Positions 58,518-64,000 of a DNA stretch of 64,000 nt are shown here, piece by piece. The notes under the pieces are model-generated. The model had not been told where the DNA came from, ran no database searches, and worked only from the letters and a program-made list of their open reading frames with translations. A program made the translations under genes and the position numbers. Positions within the stretch are counted from its first letter, which is position 1; every line of letters begins with the position of its first letter. Origin of the DNA: Petrolisthes cinctipes (Eukaryota > Arthropoda > Malacostraca > Decapoda > Porcellanidae); contig JAWQEG010000166.1 of assembly GCA_033782935.1 (NCBI GenBank), positions 2,446,001 to 2,510,000 of the forward strand. The letters are read 5' to 3'.

Positions 58518-60097
58518 CTGAAGATGCATGCACATATCGACTTTTGTGCACCTAAAAGATCGATTTTCAGTATGTTTTTGGCCTGTATTTTGAAAATACT
58601 CTAACACGGAGTACGCATGTACAGATACCTTCTGGGACCTCTAAATATCGAATTTTCGGGTGTTTTGGGACTGAATTTGAGATATCGATTTTTTGGCACC
58701 TAAAATGTCGATTTTTAGCATGTTTTTAGCCTATATTTTGAAAATATTCTAGCACTGTGTAGGCATGTACAGATTGCTTCTGGGACCCCAAAATATTGAA
58801 TTTTCGGGTGTTTTGAGCCTGAATTTGAGATATAAACGGGTACAGAAGATACATGCACATATTGACTTTGGGCATCTAAAATATCGATTTTCAGCATGTT
58901 TTGGGCCTGTATTTTGAAAATACTCTAACACTGAGTAGGCATGTACAGATTGCTTCTGGGACCCCAAAATATTGAATTTTCAGGTGTTTTGAGCCTGAAT
59001 TTGAGATATAAACGGGTACTGAAGATGCATGCACATATCGACTTTTGTGCACCTAAAAGATCGATTTTCAGTATGTTTTGAGCATGTATTTTGAAAAAAC
59101 TCTAACACGGAGTAGGCATGTACAGATCGCTTCTGGGACCCCTAAATATCGAATTTTCGGGTGTTTTGGGACTGAATTTGAGATATCGACTTTTTGGCAC
59201 CTAAAAGATCGATTTTTAGCATGTTTTTAGCCTATATTTTGAAAATATTCTAGCACTGTACAGATTGCTTCTGGGACCCCAAAATATTGAATTTTCGGGT
59301 GTTTTGAGCCTAAATTTGAGATATAAACGGGTACAGAAGATACATGCACATATTGACTTTGGGCACCAAAAATATCGATTTTCAGCATGTTTTGGGCCTG
59401 AATTTTGAAAATACTCTAACACGGAGTAGGCATGTACAGATCGCTTCTGGGACCCCAAAATATCGAATTTTCGGGTGTTTAGGGCCAGAATTTGAGATAT
59501 AAACGGGTACAGAAGATGCATGCACATATCGACTTTTGGGCACCTAAAAGATCGATTTTCAGTATGTTTTTGGCCTGTATTTTGAAAATACTCGAACACG
59601 GAGTAGGCATGTACAGATACCTTCTGGGACCTCTAAATATCGAATTTTCGGGTGTTTTGGGACTGAATTTGAGATACCGATTTTTTGGCACCTAAAATGT
59701 CGATTTTTAGCATGTTTTTAGCCTATATTTTGAAAATATTCTAGCACTGTGTAGGCATGTACAGATTGTATCTGGGACCCCAAAATATTGAATTTTCGGG
59801 TGTTTTGAGCCTGAATTTGAGATATAAACGGGTACAGAAGATACATGCACATATTGACTTTGGGCACCAAAAATATCGATTTTCAGCATGTTTTGGGCCT
59901 GAATTTTGAAAATACTCTAACACGGAGTAGGCATGTACAGATCGCTTCTGGGACCCCAAAATATCGAATTTTCGGGTGTTTAGGGCCAGAATTTGAGATA
60001 TAAACGGGTACAGAAGATGCATGCACATATCGACTTTTGTGCACCTAAAAGATCGATTTTCAGTATGTTTTGGGCCTGAATTTTGAAAATACTCTAA
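58518..60097. repeat. Ordinary HOR units between duplicated blocks
   Basis: Contains a short unit without B near 58400-58690 (A' passing into C with TACTGAAG and GTACGCATG), a 491-bp unit starting near 59203 with CACTGTACAG, and a type 1 unit near 59700. Private changes are CTCGAACACGG near 59592, GATACCGATTTT near 59677 and GATTGTATCTGGG near 59764. No large duplication recognised. Confidence 0.7.
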
Positions 60098-63000
60098 CAC
60101 TGAGTAGGCATGTACAGATTGCTTCTGGGACCCCAAAATATTGAATTTTCGGGTGTTTTGAACATGAATTTGATATATAAACGGGTACAGAAGATACATG
60201 CACATATTGAGTTTGGGCATCTAAAATATCGATTTTCAGCATGTTTTGGGCCTGTATTTTGAAAATACTCTAACACTGAGGAGGCATGTACAGATTGCTT
60301 CTGGGACCCCAAAATATTGAATTTTCGGGTGATTTGAGCCTGAATTTGAGATATAAACGGGTACTGAAGATGCATACACATATCGACTTTTGTGCACCTA
60401 AAAGATCGATTTTCAGTATGTTTTGAGCATGTATTTTGAAAATACTCTAACACGGAGTAGGCATGTACAGATCGCTTCTGGGACCCCAAAATATCGAATT
60501 TTCGGGTGTTTAGGGCCAGAATTTGAGATATAAACGGGTACAGAAGATGCATGCACATATCGACTTTTGGGCACCTAAAAGATCGATTTTCAGTATGTGT
60601 TTGGCCTGTATTTTGAAAATACTCTAACACGGAGTAGGCATGTACAGATACCTTCTGGGACCTCTAAATATCGAATTTTCGGGTGTTTTGGGACTGAATT
60701 TGAGATATCGATTTTTTGGCACCTAAAATGTCGATTTTTAGCGTGTTTTTAGCCTATATTTTGAAAATATTCTAGCACTGTGTAGGCATGTACAGATTGC
60801 TTCTGGGACCCCAAAATATTGAATTTTCGGGTATTTTGAGCCTGAATTTGAGATATAAACGGGTACAGAAGATACATGCACATATTGACTTTGGGCATCT
60901 AAAATATCGATTTTCAGCATGTTTTCGGCCTGTATTTTGAAAATACTCTAACACTGAGTAGGCATGTACAGATTGCTTCTGGGACCCCAAAATATCGAAT
61001 TTTCGGGTGTTTTGAGCCAGAATTTGAGATATAAACGGGTACAGAAGATGCATGCACATATCGACTTTTGGGCACCTAAAAGATCGATTTTCAGTATGTT
61101 TTGAGCATGTATTTTGAAAATACTCTAACACGGAGTAGGCATGTACAGATCGCTTCTGGGACCCCTAAATATCGAATTTTCGGGTGTTTTGGGACTGAAT
61201 TTGAGATATCGACTTTTTGGCACCTAAAATGTCGATTTTTAGCATGTTTTTAGCCTATATTTTGAAAATATTCTAGCACTGAGTAGGCATGTACAGATTG
61301 CTTCTGGGACCCCAAAATATTGAATTTTCGTGTGTTTTGAGCCTGAATTTGAGATATAAACGGGTACAGAAGATACATGCACATATTGACTTTGGGCACC
61401 AAAAATATCGATTTTCAGCATGTTTTGGGCCTGAATTTTGAAAATACTCTAACACGGAGTAGGCATGTACAGATTGCTTCTGGGACCCCAAAATATCGAA
61501 TTTTCGGGTGTTTAGGGCCAGAATTTGAGATATAAACGGGTACAGAAGATGCATGCACATATCGACTTTTGGGCACCTAAAAGATCGATTTTCAGTATGT
61601 TTTTGGCCTGTATCTTGAAAATACTCTAACACGGAGAAGGCATGTACAGATACCTTCTGGGACCTCTAAATATCGAATTTTCGGGTGTTTTGGGACTGAA
61701 TTTGAGATATCGATTTTTTGGCACCTAAAATGGCGATTTTTAGCATGTTTTTAGCCTATATTTTGAAAATATTCTAGCACTGTGTAGGCATGTACAGATT
61801 GCTTCTGGGATCCCAAAATATTGAATTTTCGGGTGTTTTGAGCCTGAATTTGAGATATAAACGGGTACAGAAGATACATGCACATATTGACTTTGGGCAT
61901 CTAAAATATCGATTTTCAGCATGTTTTGGGCCTGAATTTTGAAAATACTCTAACACTGAGTAGGCATGTACAGATTGCTTCTGGGACCCCAAAATATTGA
62001 ATTTTCGGGTGTTTTGAACCTGAATTTGAGATATAAACGGGTACTGAAGATGCATGCACATATCGACTTTTGTGCACCTAAAAGATCGATTTTCAGTATG
62101 TTTTGAGCATGTATTTTGAAAATACTCTAACAAGGAGTAGGCATGTACAGATCGCTTCTGGGACCACTAAATATCGAATTTTCGGGTGTTTTGAGACTGA
62201 ATTTGAGATATCGACTTTTTGGCACCTAAAATGTCGATTTTTAGCATGTTTTTCGCCTATATTTTGAAAATATTCTAGCACTGAGTAGGCATGTACAGAT
62301 TGCTTCTGGGACCCCAAAATATTGAATTTTCGGGTGTTTGAGCCTGAATTTGAGATATAAACGGGTACAGAAGATACATGCACATATTGACTTTGGGCAC
62401 CAAAAATATCGATTTTCAGCATGTTTTGGGCCTGAATTTTGAAAATACTCTAACACGAAGTAGGCATGTACAGATCGCTTCTGGGACCCCAAAATATCGA
62501 ATTTTCCGGTGTTTAGGTCCAGAATTTGAGATATAAACGGGTACAGAAGATGCATGCACATATCGACTTTTGGGCACCTAAAAGATCGATTTTCAGTATG
62601 TTTTTGGCCTGTATTTTGAAAATACTCTATCACGGAGTAGGCATGTACAGATACCTTCTGGGACCTCTAAATATCGAATTTTCGGGTGTTTTGGGACTGA
62701 ATTTGAGATATCGATTTTTTGGCACCTAAAATGTCGATTTTTAGCATGTTTTTAGCCTATATTTTGAAAATATTCTAGCACTGTGTAGGCATGTACAGAT
62801 TGCTTCTGGGACCCCAAAATATTGAATTTTCGGGTGTTTTGAGCCTGAATTTGAGATATAAACGGGTACAGAAGATACATGCACATATCGACTTTTGGGC
62901 ACCTAAAAGATCGATTTTCAGTATGTTTTTGGCCTGTATTTTGAAAATACTCTAACACGGAGTACGCATGTACAGATACCTTCTGGGACCTCTAAATATC

Positions 63001-64000
63001 GAATTTTCGGGTGTTTTGGGACTGAATTTGAGATATCGATTTTTTGGCACCTAAAATGTCGATTTTTAGCATGTTTTTAGCCTATTTTTTTGAAAATATT
63101 CTAGCACTGTGTAGGCATGTACAGATTGCTTCTGGGACCCCAAAATATTGAATTTTCGGGTGTTTTGAGCCTGAATTTGAGATATAAACGGGTACAGAAG
63201 ATACATGCACATATTGACTTTGGGCATCTAAAATATCGATTTTAAGCATGTTTTGGGCCTGTATTTTGAAAATACTCTAACACTGAGTAGGCATGTACAG
63301 ATTGCTTCTGGGACCCCAAAATATTGAATTTTCGGGTGTTTTGAGCCTGAATTTGAGATATAAACGGGTACTGAAGATGCATGCACATATCGACTTTTGT
63401 GCACCTAAAAGATCGATTTTCAGTATGTTTTGAGCATGTATTTTGAAAATACTCTAACACAGAGTAGGCATGTACAGATCGCTTCTGGGACCACTAAATA
63501 TCGAATTTTCGGGTGTTTTGAGACTGAATTTGAGATATCGACTTTTTGGCAACTAAAATGTCGATTTTTAGCATGTTTTTCGCCTATATTTTGAAAATAT
63601 TCTAGCACTGAGTAGGCATGTACAGATTGCTTCTGGGACCCCAAAATATTGAATTTTCGGGTGTTTGAGCCTGAATTTGAGATATAAACGGGTACCGAAG
63701 ATACATGCACATATTGACTTTGGGAACCAAAAATATCGATTTTCAGCATGTTTTGGGCCTGAATTTTGAAAATACTCTAACACGAAGTAGGCATGTACAG
63801 ATCGCTTCTGGGACCCCAAAATATCGAATTTTCGGGTGTTTAGGTCCAGAATTTGAGATATAAACGGGTACAGAAGATGCATGCACATATCGACTTTTGG
63901 GCACCTAAAAGATCGATTTTCAGTATGTTTTTGGCCTGTATTTTGAAAATACTCTATCACGGAGTAGGCATGTACAGATACCTTCTGGGACCTCTAAATA
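60098..64000. repeat. Large duplicated block, copy 2 (offset 11138), runs off window end
   Basis: Second copy of 48960-52862. The left junction follows GTATGTTTTGGGCCTGAA, a hybrid of C' and B not present before copy 1. The match is still perfect at base 64000, so the full repeat may be as long as 11 kb and continue past the window. Confidence 0.9.

Larger units (their letters stand above)
1..64000. repeat. Uninterrupted satellite DNA array, about 170-bp monomers in a 3-monomer 501-bp higher-order repeat
   Basis: Every line of the window can be aligned to the same monomer. Landmarks recur in fixed order: CACC (or CATC), TAAAA-GATCGATTTT, CATGTTTT, TTTTGAAAAT, GTAGGCATGTACAGAT, TTCTGGGACC, GAATTTTCGGG, GAATTTGAGATAT, and in two of three monomers AAACGGGTAC. 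All copies point the same way; no inversion was seen. Monomers are 176, 177 or 148 bp and the basic period is 501 bp. This is the architecture known for eukaryotic centromeric and pericentromeric satellites. Centromere function itself is not shown by sequence. No unique spacer, transposon or gene interrupts the array. The species cannot be named from the sequence by eye. Confidence 0.97.

Noticed and set aside
1..64000. Long list of 60-178 residue ORFs, mostly on the minus strand, as a multigene family
   Set aside because: They recur with the satellite period, overlap each other in several frames and change length with each small indel. They have no recognisable domain and start at arbitrary ATGs. 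They follow from the 501-bp and 177-bp lengths being multiples of three.
1..64000. Human or primate alpha satellite
   Set aside because: Monomer length is similar (171 bp in alpha satellite) but the sequence does not resemble it, and no exact CENP-B box is present.
1..64000. Ribosomal spacer, telomere or transposon-derived array
   Set aside because: No rRNA gene, no short telomeric motif runs, no terminal repeats and no reverse transcriptase or transposase sequence were found.
1..64000. Assignment to a named species or satellite family
   Set aside because: I do not recognise the monomer with certainty. Naming a lineage would be a guess.

Overview
The whole window is satellite DNA. From base 1 to base 64000 every stretch I read is a copy of one AT-rich monomer (about 41% GC by hand count of one copy), all in the same orientation. 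I see no unique sequence, no credible protein-coding gene, no RNA gene and no inserted transposon. About 380 monomers fit in the window. The monomer length (176-177 bp), head-to-tail order and higher-order structure are typical of eukaryotic centromeric or pericentromeric satellites. I do not recognise the sequence as a satellite of a named species, so the lineage is left open (plant or animal).

The basic higher-order repeat (HOR) is 501 bp and has three monomers: A (176 bp), B (177 bp) and C (148 bp). C is a full monomer that lost exactly 29 bp between two ATAT copies. Two HOR families are interleaved. Type 1 is A-B-C. Type 2 is A'-B'-C', and its B' looks like a mosaic of B ends around an A-like core.

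Layout: 1-10080 is a very regular 501-bp array, with 20 units carrying only one 10-bp and two 1-bp deletions that shift the register. 10081-19489 is rearranged: dimers, extra C monomers, hybrid monomers and two kinds of 10-bp deletion. 19490-26374 contains recent tandem duplications of 2665 bp (no difference spotted) and 1158 bp (one difference seen inside it). 26375-30220 is older and more diverged, with a faint repeat about 1810 bp apart. 30220-44500 is a nest of duplications (offsets 6259, 4440, 3123, 2309, 1819, 1670, about 815). 44073-46076 is a 1002-bp double HOR repeated twice. 46077-48959 holds mixed units with two hybrid monomers. 48960-64000 is dominated by a block that recurs 11138 bp further on and runs off the window end, with smaller shared blocks between (offsets 1327, 1815, 3956).

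No genes work together here. What the window records is satellite turnover: microhomology deletions, unequal exchange, conversion between monomer types and local spread of variants. Possible functional elements are short conserved or palindromic blocks inside the monomers, which could bind protein or form DNA structure. That part is inference.
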